Positions 1 to 6,738 of a stretch of 7,554 bases of DNA are shown here, one piece after another. The position numbers and the translations under genes were made by a program. The stretch covers positions 1 to 7,554 of the forward strand of contig CAIMEK010000419.1 of assembly GCA_903839965.1 (NCBI GenBank), given 5' to 3'. Each line of letters starts with the position of its first letter. Position 1 is the stretch's first letter. The stretch comes from an uncultured Acetobacteraceae bacterium (lineage in GTDB: Bacteria > Pseudomonadota > Alphaproteobacteria > Acetobacterales > Acetobacteraceae). The notes beneath the pieces were generated by a model that had not been told where the DNA came from, searched no databases, and saw only the letters and a program-made list of their open reading frames with translations.

Positions 1-57
1 CCATTCGAGGTGCGCCCACAAAAAACCCCGACAACCCATGCAACGCGGACACCATGA
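1..57 (+). CDS. C-terminal end of an upstream gene (partial)
   Basis: The frame starting at base 1 is open for 18 codons and ends in TGA at 55-57. That stop shares four bases (ATGA) with the ATG of the next gene, the usual arrangement of translationally coupled genes. The visible tail (PFEVRPQKTP and eight more residues) matches no family I recognise. In YbhGFSR-like operons the gene before the ATPase is often a HlyD-type membrane fusion protein, so that is a guess from context only. The piece is short enough to be open by chance. Confidence 0.35.
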   Translation, partial: PFEVRPQKTPTTHATRTP

Positions 58-992
58 CCGCCGCGTTGGTGATCGATGTCCACAACCTCCGCAAGAGTTA
101 TGGCTCGCGTAAGGTGGTCAATGGCCTCACGCTCGCCGTAACGGCAGGCGAGATCTGCGGCTTTCTCGGCGCCAATGGCAGTGGCAAGACGACCACGATC
201 CGGATGCTTTGCGGATTGGTAAAGCCGGATGGCGGCGGCGGGACATGCCTGGGACTCGACATCATTCGCGACGCTCCGCGGATCCGCCTTCAGATCGGCT
301 ACATGACGCAGCGATTTAGCTTCTACGAAAACCTTACAGTTGCCGAAAACCTGAACTTCGTTGCCGAAATTTATCAGCTCGACAATCGTCAGGACGCAGT
401 GAAAGCGATTGTCGATCGCATGGATCTCGCCGATCGGGCGGGCCAGTTGGCCGGCGAGCTATCAGGGGGTTGGAAGCAGCGTCTGGCCTTGGCAGCTTGC
501 GTTCTGCACAAGCCCAGGTTGTTGCTGCTGGACGAGCCGACCGCCGGGGTTGATGCCAAGGCGCGCCGCGAGTTCTGGGACCTCATCCACGACATGGCGA
601 GTGAAGGTCTTACCGTCCTGGTGTCAACTCATTATATGGACGAGGCTGAGCGGTGCGGGCGCATCGTCTACCTCTCCGACGGCAGGCTTGTCGTGCAAGG
701 TACGCCGGACGAAGTGGTGAAGGGCGGCGGCTTGGTGACCTTTAATGCGACGGGCGCTCACCTGGATTTGGCCGCCCGAAAACTGCGCCAAATGCCCGGC
801 GTGGATGCCGCGGCGGTATTTGGATCGACACTACACGCTGCCGGGACGGATCGCGCCACACTGGAATATGCAATGAAATCGCTCGACGATGGCGGCGCAT
901 TGATATGGCGTGAAGTGCCTCCGCAGCTCGAGGACGTCTTTATCCACCTCCTGGCCAAACCGGCGAACCAGCCGGCAAAGACTTCCCTGTGA
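54..992 (+). CDS. ABC transporter ATP-binding protein (YbhF-type exporter)
   Basis: This is the cytoplasmic ATPase of an ABC-2 type exporter and hydrolyses ATP to drive the permease encoded next. All nucleotide-binding motifs are present: Walker A GANGSGKT (residues 39-46), Q-loop Q86 in YMTQ, signature LSGGW (136-140), Walker B LLLLDEP (157-162) with catalytic E161, D-loop around 165-168, and switch His193 in STHYMDEAE. The Trp in the signature in place of Gln is usual for the YbhF/YhiH branch. Residues from about 225 to 312 form the C-terminal extension typical of drug and polysaccharide exporters. The ATG at 54 overlaps an upstream stop. No strong Shine-Dalgarno is visible, which fits coupled translation. 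The stop overlaps the GTG of the permease. The substrate cannot be read from the sequence; multidrug export is the family expectation. Confidence 0.95.
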   Translation: MTAALVIDVHNLRKSYGSRKVVNGLTLAVTAGEICGFLGANGSGKTTTIRMLCGLVKPDGGGGTCLGLDIIRDAPRIRLQIGYMTQRFSFYENLTVAENLNFVAEIYQLDNRQDAVKAIVDRMDLADRAGQLAGELSGGWKQRLALAACVLHKPRLLLLDEPTAGVDAKARREFWDLIHDMASEGLTVLVSTHYMDEAERCGRIVYLSDGRLVVQGTPDEVVKGGGLVTFNATGAHLDLAARKLRQMPGVDAAAVFGSTLHAAGTDRATLEYAMKSLDDGGALIWREVPPQLEDVFIHLLAKPANQPAKTSL

Positions 993-2113
993 GCAGCTTC
1001 TCCGTCAGGCGCTTTTGGGCGGTTCTGCGTAAGGAATGGATACAGGTCCGGCGAGACCCATTTACGCTGCGCATGATCATTGTCCTTCCAGTTGTGCAGC
1101 TATTTTTATTCGGCTACGCGATCAATTCTGACCCAAAGCACCTGCCGACCGGGTTACTTTCTGGCGAGCATTCGAAGTACGAACGGACGCTCGTGGCAGC
1201 GCTGCAGAATACCGGCTATTACGACATCAAGCCGCTCGCATCCGAGGCAGAGGCCGAGCGCGGTCTCGCGGAGGGTAAGCTGCTCTTTGTCGTGAACATT
1301 CCGCCCAATTTCGACCGTTCGGTTAATCGAGGCGAAAGCCCGGTGGTACTGATGGATGCCGACGCAACCGATCCATCCGCCATCGGCGGCGCCGCGGCCG
1401 CGCTCGCTGCGTTAACGAGCTCGCTGGATCGAAACTTACCGCAAGGGATCCGAGCCACACCGGCAAATCCGCCCTTTCAGTTCGAACTGCACGCTCGTTA
1501 CAATCCAGAACAGCTTACGGTGCTGAATCTCGTGCCCGGACTGATCTGCATTGTGCTCATGATGTCGACCATGTTTATCACCACGTTGTCCATTACCCGC
1601 GAGACCGAACGTGGCACCATGGAGAATCTGCTGGCCATGCCCGTCCGGCCGATCGAGGTGATGCTCGCCAAGGTCGTACCGTACATCGTGATCGGCTACC
1701 TCCAGGTGATCCTGATTATGGGGATCGCCATGGCGGTGTTCGGGCTTCCTATGCGTGGTTCCATTGCGCTGCTGACTTTCGCGCTTGGGCTTTTTATAGC
1801 AAGCAATCTTGCACTCGGCATCACCTTCTCTACGGTCGCGCGGAATCAGATGCAGGCCATCCAAATGGCACAGTTTACCTTGCTTCCGTCGATGCTGCTG
1901 TCCGGATTCATGTTCCCGTTCAGAGGTATGCCGCTCTGGGCGCAGTGGGCGGGCGAGGTGTTTCCCACCACCCATGCGCTACGAATTGTGCGCGGAGTGT
2001 TGCTGAAAGGCAATGGTTTTGCGGAGATCATGCCTGAGCTGTGGCCGATCATTTTGTTCACGGTCGTGGTTGGACTCATTGCAAACTGGTGCTATCGAGT
2101 AACGCTTGACTGA
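989..2113 (+). CDS. ABC-2 type transporter permease (YbhR/YhhJ-like)
   Basis: This is the inner-membrane half of the exporter. It starts with GTG at 989, overlapping the ATPase stop (GTGA), so the two are almost certainly co-translated and form one complex. The 374 residues have the ABC-2 layout: an N-terminal RKEWIQVRRDP motif before the first membrane segment (about 28-44), a large periplasmic domain (about 46-175), then five hydrophobic segments near 178-200, 229-254, 258-278, 294-312 and 351-369. The cytoplasmic loop motif RETERGTMENLLAMPVRP begins near residue 204 and is the hallmark of the YhhJ/YbhR branch. The gene ends with a normal YRVTLD tail, so it looks full length. A second permease, as in YbhS/YbhR pairs, does not follow; it may lie upstream or the permease may act as a homodimer. 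Confidence 0.95.
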   Translation: MSSFSVRRFWAVLRKEWIQVRRDPFTLRMIIVLPVVQLFLFGYAINSDPKHLPTGLLSGEHSKYERTLVAALQNTGYYDIKPLASEAEAERGLAEGKLLFVVNIPPNFDRSVNRGESPVVLMDADATDPSAIGGAAAALAALTSSLDRNLPQGIRATPANPPFQFELHARYNPEQLTVLNLVPGLICIVLMMSTMFITTLSITRETERGTMENLLAMPVRPIEVMLAKVVPYIVIGYLQVILIMGIAMAVFGLPMRGSIALLTFALGLFIASNLALGITFSTVARNQMQAIQMAQFTLLPSMLLSGFMFPFRGMPLWAQWAGEVFPTTHALRIVRGVLLKGNGFAEIMPELWPIILFTVVVGLIANWCYRVTLD

Positions 2114-2687
2114 CAGCGCGAGCACAATCCGATACTCAACTGCGCCGGTGCCGCAATTGCCGGCAGGGTGGTGATTGCCGACCTCGGCGCATGGACTGGA
2201 ACGGGCTACGCGCAGATTGGCGAACGTAAGACAAAGAATTTGGCGCCAATCACAACAAGTCGGAGTTCCGCGGTCGACAACTGCACGACAGCGCAAGCGA
2301 TGGTCGCCCTCATATTCAGCCGGGAGACGTATCATATCGGTAAATGGTCGAGCAGCGGGCCCCAAATCGACGCCGCTTCAGACGTCGCTGGTAGCGGGCG
2401 ACTTCGCTGTGCCCTGGACGGCCTCTGTCGGCAGACGGAGCCACCCGGTACCGGCCCCTGCTACCACTAACAACGGATATCGGACATTCGCGCCGAGATG
2501 ACTTAACGCCACCATGTAGCGCAGCGAAGATGCGCGCGTTGCAGTTCCCTGCTGATCCGACCGGGCCGGGACCGAAGCCGGTGCCGATCAGGCTGCGCCG
2601 CCCGTTCACCCGCAGCGTTAGCAGGTTCCCGGCACGAAATGAGTAGAATCCAAACCTCCAATCCGCCGTCTTGGAATTACACTCCAG
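2114..2687. other. Intergenic stretch, no supported gene
   Basis: About 570 bases between the permease stop and the left end of the IS. Open frames exist on both strands (for example 2168-2470 plus and 2316-2609 minus), but their translations show no domain, no signal peptide and no good ribosome binding site, and they overlap one another. An 8-bp inverted repeat (GATTGGCG at 2215-2222, CGCCAATC at 2244-2251) and a small imperfect palindrome around 2149-2165 are visible. Neither has a T-tract that would mark a terminator. The stretch may be gene debris predating the IS insertion. Confidence 0.6.
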
Positions 2688-2700
2688 TCTTACTGTGTCA
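2688..2700 (+). repeat. Left terminal inverted repeat of the IS
   Basis: TCTTACTGTGTCA is the perfect reverse complement of 4187-4199. Inward of the 13-bp core the two ends share only scattered bases. The flanking base on each side breaks the match, which fixes the outer boundary at 2688. Confidence 0.88.
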
Positions 2701-2812
2701 TAGATTGAATCGACCTGACAGTCGTTGGCAGCATGGACAACGCGGGAGGGTGCGAGCGATGGCCCGGGCGATGGCGACGCGGACCGTTGTTATGGAGTTT
2801 GGCACGTGGCGT

Positions 2813-4120
2813 TCAGGTCGGATCGGGGGATCCTCGGGGTCGATAACCGGTGGGTAGGGGATGTTCTTCAGTGAGTAGGGCGCCGCGTGATCCTGTGGGG
2901 GGAATCGCGCTCCTTTCGGAGACCAGGAATCCGTAGGCGGCGATGCACAGCGTGGCGTGGTGGTGAAAGCCGCGCCACCCTCGCCCCGCGTAGTGGCCAA
3001 GGCCGAGTTCTTGTTTGAGATCCTGGTAGTCCCGCTCGATCCGCCAACGCAGCTTGGTGGCGTTCACCAAGGCGCGGCGGCTGATGTTCGCGGGCAGCGT
3101 CGATAGGAAGTACTTGGTCGGCTCGGGTTCCCCGTCTGGCCATTCGATCAGGCACCATTCCTCGGGGCGAGCCTCGGAACGCTCGTAATCGCGATGTGCG
3201 GGGCGGACGCGTACCGCGGCGAAGCGCGAAGCGAGGCTGGAGTTGCTCCCTTCGCGCCAGCTCACCCGCTGCCACTTCCGCTTTGGAAGACCCAGCGCCA
3301 GTTGCTTGGCCGAGACCGGCTGATGCTCGGCGTCGCGGCGGATCGCCAAGGTGGGACGGCCCCGACCGCTCCATTGCCGCGGTGGCAGCGGTTGCTGGCC
3401 GGACGGCCACAGGCTGGTTGAGGATTGGATGCCGACGGCGTAGGCAAGGCCGATCTCGGTGACGCCGTCGCGAAAGCTGGTGTCGTTGCCGTAGCTTGCG
3501 TCGGCCAGCACGAAGTTGGCATCGATCCCGGCGGCGTGCGCAGCGCGGAGCTGTCCGAGCGCGATCTGCGGTTTGGTCTGGAATTCGATATCGTCGGGCA
3601 CGCCTGTGGCGGCGCGCCGGTCAGGGTCACCGGCCCACTCCGGTGGCAGATACAGGCGATAGGTGATCGGCAAGCTGGCGTAGTCATTGGCGGCTGACAG
3701 GCTCACCGCGACTTGGCAGTTGTCCTGCTTGCCAAGCTGCCCGCAGCACTGCCTCGCCACGCCGACGGAATGCATGCCTTTCTTCGGCATGCCGGTGTCG
3801 TCGACGATCAGCGCCGGGATCGGGCCATGCTGCTCGATGATAGGCAGGACACGTGCGCACACCGCTGCGAGCATCGCGTCGTCTGACCACTCTGACTTCG
3901 CCACGAAATGATGCAGCGACTGGTGCGCCGCCTGCACGCGTCCCGGCTGTACGCGTGCAGCCATCGGCTCAACACTCTTTCGATCGCCGGGCAGCAGCAG
4001 AGCCGTGCAATACGACCGGAACGGCGCCGCACGATCGCTATGCCCGAGCGCCAACGTGACCGCCTCGACATAAGCGGCAAACCGTGATCCGCTGCCGCGT
4101 GCCTTGGATACGAGACCCAC
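2813..4120 (-). CDS. IS701-family DDE transposase
   Basis: This enzyme cuts and joins the ends of the surrounding IS. The chosen start is GTG at 4120 because GGAGG lies six bases upstream on the minus strand and the protein then begins MGLVSKARG, as relatives do. A longer frame from GTG at 4159 has no such site. The resulting 435 residues are normal for IS701 transposases. The catalytic core is complete: D107/D108 in LIVDDTGMPKKG, D207 in LADASYG, and E362 within the R-x3-E-x6-K signature (R358, E362, K369). The conserved motifs HSVGVARQ, GKQDNCQVAVS and GWRGFHHHATL are intact, and no frameshift or internal stop is seen. One oddity is GLGHYAGR (A378), where relatives I know of have GHYEGR; this is not the catalytic Glu. 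The enzyme is probably active or recently active. Confidence 0.93.
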   Translation of the reverse strand: MGLVSKARGSGSRFAAYVEAVTLALGHSDRAAPFRSYCTALLLPGDRKSVEPMAARVQPGRVQAAHQSLHHFVAKSEWSDDAMLAAVCARVLPIIEQHGPIPALIVDDTGMPKKGMHSVGVARQCCGQLGKQDNCQVAVSLSAANDYASLPITYRLYLPPEWAGDPDRRAATGVPDDIEFQTKPQIALGQLRAAHAAGIDANFVLADASYGNDTSFRDGVTEIGLAYAVGIQSSTSLWPSGQQPLPPRQWSGRGRPTLAIRRDAEHQPVSAKQLALGLPKRKWQRVSWREGSNSSLASRFAAVRVRPAHRDYERSEARPEEWCLIEWPDGEPEPTKYFLSTLPANISRRALVNATKLRWRIERDYQDLKQELGLGHYAGRGWRGFHHHATLCIAAYGFLVSERSAIPPTGSRGALLTEEHPLPTGYRPRGSPDPT

Positions 4121-4186
4121 AACCCGCCTCCACGAGTGAGAATCTCCATCCGTACACACAACTCATCGAGCCGTACAAGCTTTTTG

Positions 4187-4199
4187 TGACACAGTAAGA
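4187..4199 (-). repeat. Right terminal inverted repeat of the IS
   Basis: TGACACAGTAAGA is the perfect reverse complement of 2688-2700. A T-run (4181-4185) sits just inside it. The transposase start lies 67 bases inward, leaving room for its promoter between the repeat and the gene. Confidence 0.88.
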
Positions 4200-4202
4200 T
4201 TA

Positions 4203-4241
4203 GGTGATCACGATCAGCCGGATCGGCTGATCACGATGACC
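4203..4241. repeat. Palindrome with nested direct repeats next to the IS
   Basis: GATCAGCCG (4212-4220) and CGGCTGATC (4224-4232) are perfect inverted repeats around a 3-base centre. The 10-mer TGATCACGAT occurs twice (4205-4214 and 4228-4237), and the outer GGT/ACC bases also pair, giving an imperfect 39-bp palindrome. It starts only a few bases outside the IS right end. Such a compact array could be the end of an older mobile element, a binding site, or a small hairpin transcript. I cannot choose between these from sequence alone. Confidence 0.7.
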
Positions 4242-4616
4242 AAAATCCGCAGCGAGGCAGCCCAGTCACCGTGATGACCGGAGCGACGACCGCGTGGCTC
4301 GCTCCGGCGGCCGCGGGCATGGCGACTGGTCCGGTGATCCGGAAGGCTATTCCGCAGCGGCCCGCTGCGGCTGGGAGAATCGCGGCTAACACCCGAGTCG
4401 GTTCTCTGAAAGGCGCGCGGCAACCGAGAACGATCCCGGCGCCGCGTGCCACTCTGGCCGACTCGCCGACACCGCTTCCGATGAACGGGCCCCCCCCGCC
4501 CACACGGGCCGGGCGGACGCACCGGATCGAGAAATTGCAGGCATCGTGTGGAACGACCTGCAACCATCGGCGGTGTCGCGCGTTTCCCGTCCGTCCTTGA
4601 ACCGGAGACCACACCC
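4242..4616. other. Non-coding leader upstream of the ferritin gene
   Basis: About 375 bases with no convincing gene. Long open frames exist on both strands (plus 4271-4600, minus 4231-4632), but they are low-complexity Ala/Pro/Arg/Gly translations typical of GC-rich non-coding DNA and match nothing I know. The stretch holds a perfect 9-bp palindrome (4352-4370), an eight-C run (4490-4497) and a partial stress-promoter match (GGAAC at 4550-4554, then CGGT 16 bases on). The ferritin ribosome binding site GGAG lies at 4604-4607. Confidence 0.55.
4352..4370. repeat. 9-bp perfect palindrome
   Basis: CCGCAGCGG (4352-4360) and CCGCTGCGG (4362-4370) are perfect inverted repeats around a single C. 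A one-base centre favours a protein-binding dyad or cruciform over an RNA hairpin, and no T-tract follows, so it is not an obvious terminator. It sits 247 bases upstream of the ferritin start. Confidence 0.65.
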
Positions 4617-5189
4617 ATGAACGACACCGCATCGCCGTCGGGGCGTTTCCTGAGCGACGTCCAGACCCTGCGCGAGAAGGCGCGGCAGCATCTGTCTGAC
4701 GGGGCGGTGACGCCGGCCTACGGCTGTGACGTGAATCAGACCATCGACATCTTGCAGACCGTACTAGCGACAGAGATCGTCTGCGTGCTGCGCTACACCA
4801 TGCACGCCATCGCCGCGACCGGTATTTCCTCCGAGGCGGTCAGGAAGGAGTTTGTTGAGCACGCACGCGAGGAGCAGGAGCACATGACCGCCGTCGCGGA
4901 GCGGATCAGTCAGCTTGGTGGGCGGCCTAACTTTAATCCCGAAGGTCTGGCCACGCGATCGGCCTCCGAGTATTCGGAGGGGGAGACGCTGGTCGACATG
5001 ATCCGGGAAAACCTCGTCGCCGAGCGCATCGCCGTGGAGCATTATCGCGAGCTGACCGGCTTTTTCGCCGAACACGACCCAACCACGAGGGTGATGCTCG
5101 AAGGCATTCTTGGGACCGAGGAGGAACATGCCAGCGACATGCACGACCTCCTCGTCGCCCATGAAGGCAAGCCAATGCTGAGCCACTGA
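4617..5189 (+). CDS. Ferritin-like / bacterioferritin-family iron storage protein
   Basis: This is a four-helix ferritin-like protein expected to oxidise Fe(II) and store or sequester iron in the cytoplasm, limiting Fenton damage. The start is ATG at 4617, preceded by GGAG at 4604-4607, giving 190 residues. Both E-x-x-H diiron motifs are present: E86-Q-E-H89 and E168-E-E-H171. The bridging partners E53 (ATEIVCVLRY) and E136 (LVAERIAVEHY) are also there, so the ferroxidase centre looks complete. The residue after E86 is Gln, where classical Bfr has the haem-binding Met52, so haem binding is doubtful. The first 45 residues are an extension compared with the roughly 158-residue E. coli Bfr. The Ku remnant starts 25 bases downstream on the same strand, which suggests a stress operon. 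A Dps-like role is possible. Confidence 0.88.
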   Translation: MNDTASPSGRFLSDVQTLREKARQHLSDGAVTPAYGCDVNQTIDILQTVLATEIVCVLRYTMHAIAATGISSEAVRKEFVEHAREEQEHMTAVAERISQLGGRPNFNPEGLATRSASEYSEGETLVDMIRENLVAERIAVEHYRELTGFFAEHDPTTRVMLEGILGTEEEHASDMHDLLVAHEGKPMLSH

Positions 5190-5214
5190 CCGCCGCCGAC
5201 GGACCGAATAGTCG

Positions 5215-6062
5215 ATGGTACAGCGCCCGCTCTGGCGGGGACACCTGCGGCTGGCCCTGGTCACATGCCGGTCGCCTTGTTCAGCGCCAACCACGACCGG
5301 GGGTCGTTGCATTTCGACCTGATCAATCTGTACACCGGCAATCGCATCACGACGGTCACGCTCGATGCGGAGACCGGGCAGGAGGTGGGCCGGCGCGACC
5401 TCGTAAAGGGTTGCGAGTACAGGAAGAATAGCTACGTCCTGCTCACCGAGCAGGACTTCGACGACGCGCGGTTAGAAAGTTCCGCCACCATCAAGATCGA
5501 TAAGTTCGTCGGTACTGTTTCGGTTGATCCGATCTACTTCGACGCGAGCTACTACGTGGTGCCCGACGGCGATGCCGGCGACGACATCTATGCGGTGTTG
5601 CGCGACTCGATAGCCGCCCGCGAAAAGATGGCATTGGCCCGGGTGGTGATCGGCAGGGCGAACGCGCCATCGGCATCATTCCGATGGTCAACGGACTTGT
5701 CGCCCACACCCTGCACGAGCACCGCGACCTGATCGATTCGCTGAGCTGTTTCACGACATGCTGACTGCACCGCCGGACCCGGAGATGATCGGCTTGGCGA
5801 GGCAACTGATCGCGCGGCAGGCCGGAAAATACGACCCCGCCGATGTCCAGGATCGCTATGAAGAGCGGCTGCGGGCATTGATCGACGCCAAGCTGGAAGG
5901 CAAAGGATCGAACCTCTGGACAACGGCGAACCCGATGGCGGCCTTGAAGCGCAGCCTCGGCCAAACCGCCTACAACCCGCCCGGCAAAGCGGCGAGGTCG
6001 CCCGACGGACGAAAGGCTGCGGCCAAGCCAAGCCGGGCCGCCTGCGCCGACGCAGCGCGTGA
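5215..6062 (+). pseudogene. ku: Broken Ku gene (NHEJ DNA end-binding protein)
   Basis: Ku binds double-strand DNA ends and recruits LigD in bacterial end joining. The original start is ATG at 5215, giving the canonical MVQRPLWRGHLRLALVTC. The frame then slips near 5268 to PVALFSANHDRGSLHFDLIN, near 5654 to QGERAIGIIPMVNGLVAHTL, near 5740 to AELFHDMLTAPPDPEMIGLA, near 5907 to IEPLDNGEPD, near 5935 to MAALKRSLGQ, and probably near 6030 to KPGRLRRRSA, with TGA at 6060-6062. Five of these shifts fit loss of one base, mostly from a doubled or tripled base. The 5935 change also removes the few conserved residues usually found before MAALKRSLG. The restored protein would be about 284 residues, normal for bacterial Ku. 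No single frame can make it. The restored stop lies just short of the opposing gene. Homopolymer sequencing errors are the alternative. Confidence 0.85.
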
Positions 6063-6068
6063 CCGCCA

Positions 6069-6272
6069 TCACTTAGGTTCGTGGCTTCGCGCGGTCAAGC
6101 CATAGCGCCGCGCGTTGGTGGGCATCGTGTTGCTGGCAGAATCGGAGGTGGGCAGCGACTGCCCGGTGCCGATGTCGTTGCCCGGCCGCGCGCCGGTCGC
6201 CGGGTTCATTTGTGCCAGGCCGGTGCCTGTGGTCAGGGCAAGGAAGGCGGCCGCGGTCATGAGGATGCGCAT
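6069..6272 (-). CDS. Small secreted hypothetical protein
   Basis: This is a 67-residue protein of unknown function. It starts at ATG 6272 with AGGAG a few bases upstream on the minus strand; a longer frame back to 6332 lacks that site. Residues 1-20 (MRILMTAAAFLALTTGTGLA) are a clear Sec signal peptide with cleavage expected after Ala20, leaving a mature peptide of about 47 residues exported to the periplasm. The mature part contains PGNDIGTGQSLPTSDSASN, a pattern I associate with short exported proteins of Rhizobiales-type bacteria. The basic tail after that looks atypical and might follow a frame change. It lies 56 bases downstream of the amber-interrupted gene on the same strand and probably shares its transcript. 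Confidence 0.7.
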   Translation of the reverse strand: MRILMTAAAFLALTTGTGLAQMNPATGARPGNDIGTGQSLPTSDSASNTMPTNARRYGLTARSHEPK

Positions 6273-6328
6273 GCAATTATTCTCCTGCGTGGTGGACCGA
6301 TCCCGTTCGGATAACGTCGCCCGGCGCA

Positions 6329-6646
6329 TCACAGCTTGTCGTTGCTTGCGCCGGGAGTGTTCTTCAGCTTCTTGCCGTCTTCGTCGTCGGGCACGTCGAG
6401 CTCGCGCTTGGCATGCTTCACGTCAGCGAGGCGCGGCGGGGTGCCCCCGGTCATCCCTTCCTCCGACGCCCGCTGCAGGGCCCGCTCTTCGGTCTCCCAG
6501 GTTTCGAGCGCCTTCTGCTTGTCGGCATCCGAAAGCGCCGGGGCATCTACGACGTCCATCGGGTGGTCGAACGCGTCGGCGGGATTGGTGACGACGTCAG
6601 GCGGATTGCTCGCTTGGGGGTCCTAGCGCTTCCTTGCCTTGGCCAT
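6329..6646 (-). pseudogene. Small stress-type hypothetical protein with amber stop at codon 8
   Basis: On the minus strand AAGGAG (6660-6655) lies eight bases before ATG 6646. The frame reads MAKARKR, then TAG (6625-6623), then continues open as DPQASNPPDVVTNPADAFDHP into the conserved-looking body starting at Met 6559 (MDVVDAPALSDADKQKALETW). The body is acidic, soluble and rich in charged residues, and ends with TGA at 6331-6329. It resembles small alphaproteobacterial proteins of unknown function with an ALSxxDKxxAL(D/E)xWE motif. Without the TAG it would be 105 residues. Residues from Met 6559 (76 aa) could only be made by an internal start with no good binding site. The lesion may be a real nonsense mutation, suppression, or a base-call error. 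Confidence 0.65.
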
Positions 6647-6686
6647 GAACAATGCTCCTTGCTGCGACGTGGGTTCGCCGCTGGGG

Positions 6687-6711
6687 AACACCGTTTCGGT
6701 CCAAAGGTTCC
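6687..6711 (-). promoter_or_regulatory. EcfG-like promoter for the minus-strand small genes
   Basis: Read on the minus strand, GGAAC (6711-6707) is followed after 16 bases by TGTT (6690-6687). This fits the looser GGAAC-N18-TT rule of RpoE2/EcfG promoters, with one mismatch to CGTT. A start of transcription near 6680 would give a leader of about 34 bases before the ATG at 6646 and its AAGGAG. It is weaker than the promoter on the other strand. Confidence 0.5.
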
Positions 6712-6738
6712 CGTGCCGGGTGTCGCCGGGAACCTTTG
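6702..6738. repeat. 12-bp inverted repeat between divergent genes
   Basis: CAAAGGTTCCCG (6702-6713) and CGGGAACCTTTG (6727-6738) are perfect complements around a 13-base centre. Each arm carries an outward-facing GGAAC. The position midway between two divergent genes favours a regulatory DNA element over an RNA hairpin. Confidence 0.8.

Larger units (their letters stand above)
2688..4199 (-). mobile_element. IS701-family insertion sequence, complete
   Basis: The element is 1512 bp and is bounded by a perfect 13-bp terminal inverted repeat (TCTTACTGTGTCA on the left, its complement on the right). Similarity decays inward from there. It carries a single transposase gene reading right to left, with about 67 bases from the right end to the chosen start and about 112 bases from the stop to the left end. 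Size, single gene and transposase type fit the IS701 family. The four bases just outside the ends are CCAG on the left and TTAG on the right, so no exact target duplication is present. No passenger gene is visible. Confidence 0.88.

Noticed and set aside
1436..1975. 179-codon open frame on the minus strand within the permease
   Set aside because: It is wholly antisense to a well-supported ABC-2 permease, and its His/Arg-rich translation has no domain character.
2149..2165. Hairpin after the permease as a transcription terminator
   Set aside because: The stem is short and imperfect (TGCCG with CGGCA around CAATTG) and is not followed by a T-tract.
2316..2609. 97-codon minus-strand frame between the permease and the IS
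   Set aside because: It has no ribosome binding site, domain or signal peptide, and overlaps plus-strand frames of similar quality. It may be debris but is not supportable as a gene.
4550..4574. Possible EcfG promoter for the ferritin gene
   Set aside because: GGAAC is present, but the -10 is CGGT at 16 bases and lacks the conserved TT. The nearest CGTT (4581-4584) is 26 bases away, too far.
4231..4632. Open frames on both strands upstream of the ferritin
   Set aside because: They are mutually overlapping, low-complexity translations without convincing ribosome binding sites or known motifs. I could not establish coding on either strand.
5215..6062. Programmed frameshifting as an explanation for the Ku gene
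   Set aside because: About six separate frame changes would be needed, with no slippery heptamers or stimulatory structures evident and no known precedent in bacterial Ku.
6685..6709. A further GGAAC on the plus strand with GGTT 16 bases on
   Set aside because: It overlaps the better-matching sites. Its -10 falls inside the left palindrome arm, and the 6729-6754 promoter is an exact match and better placed for the gene.
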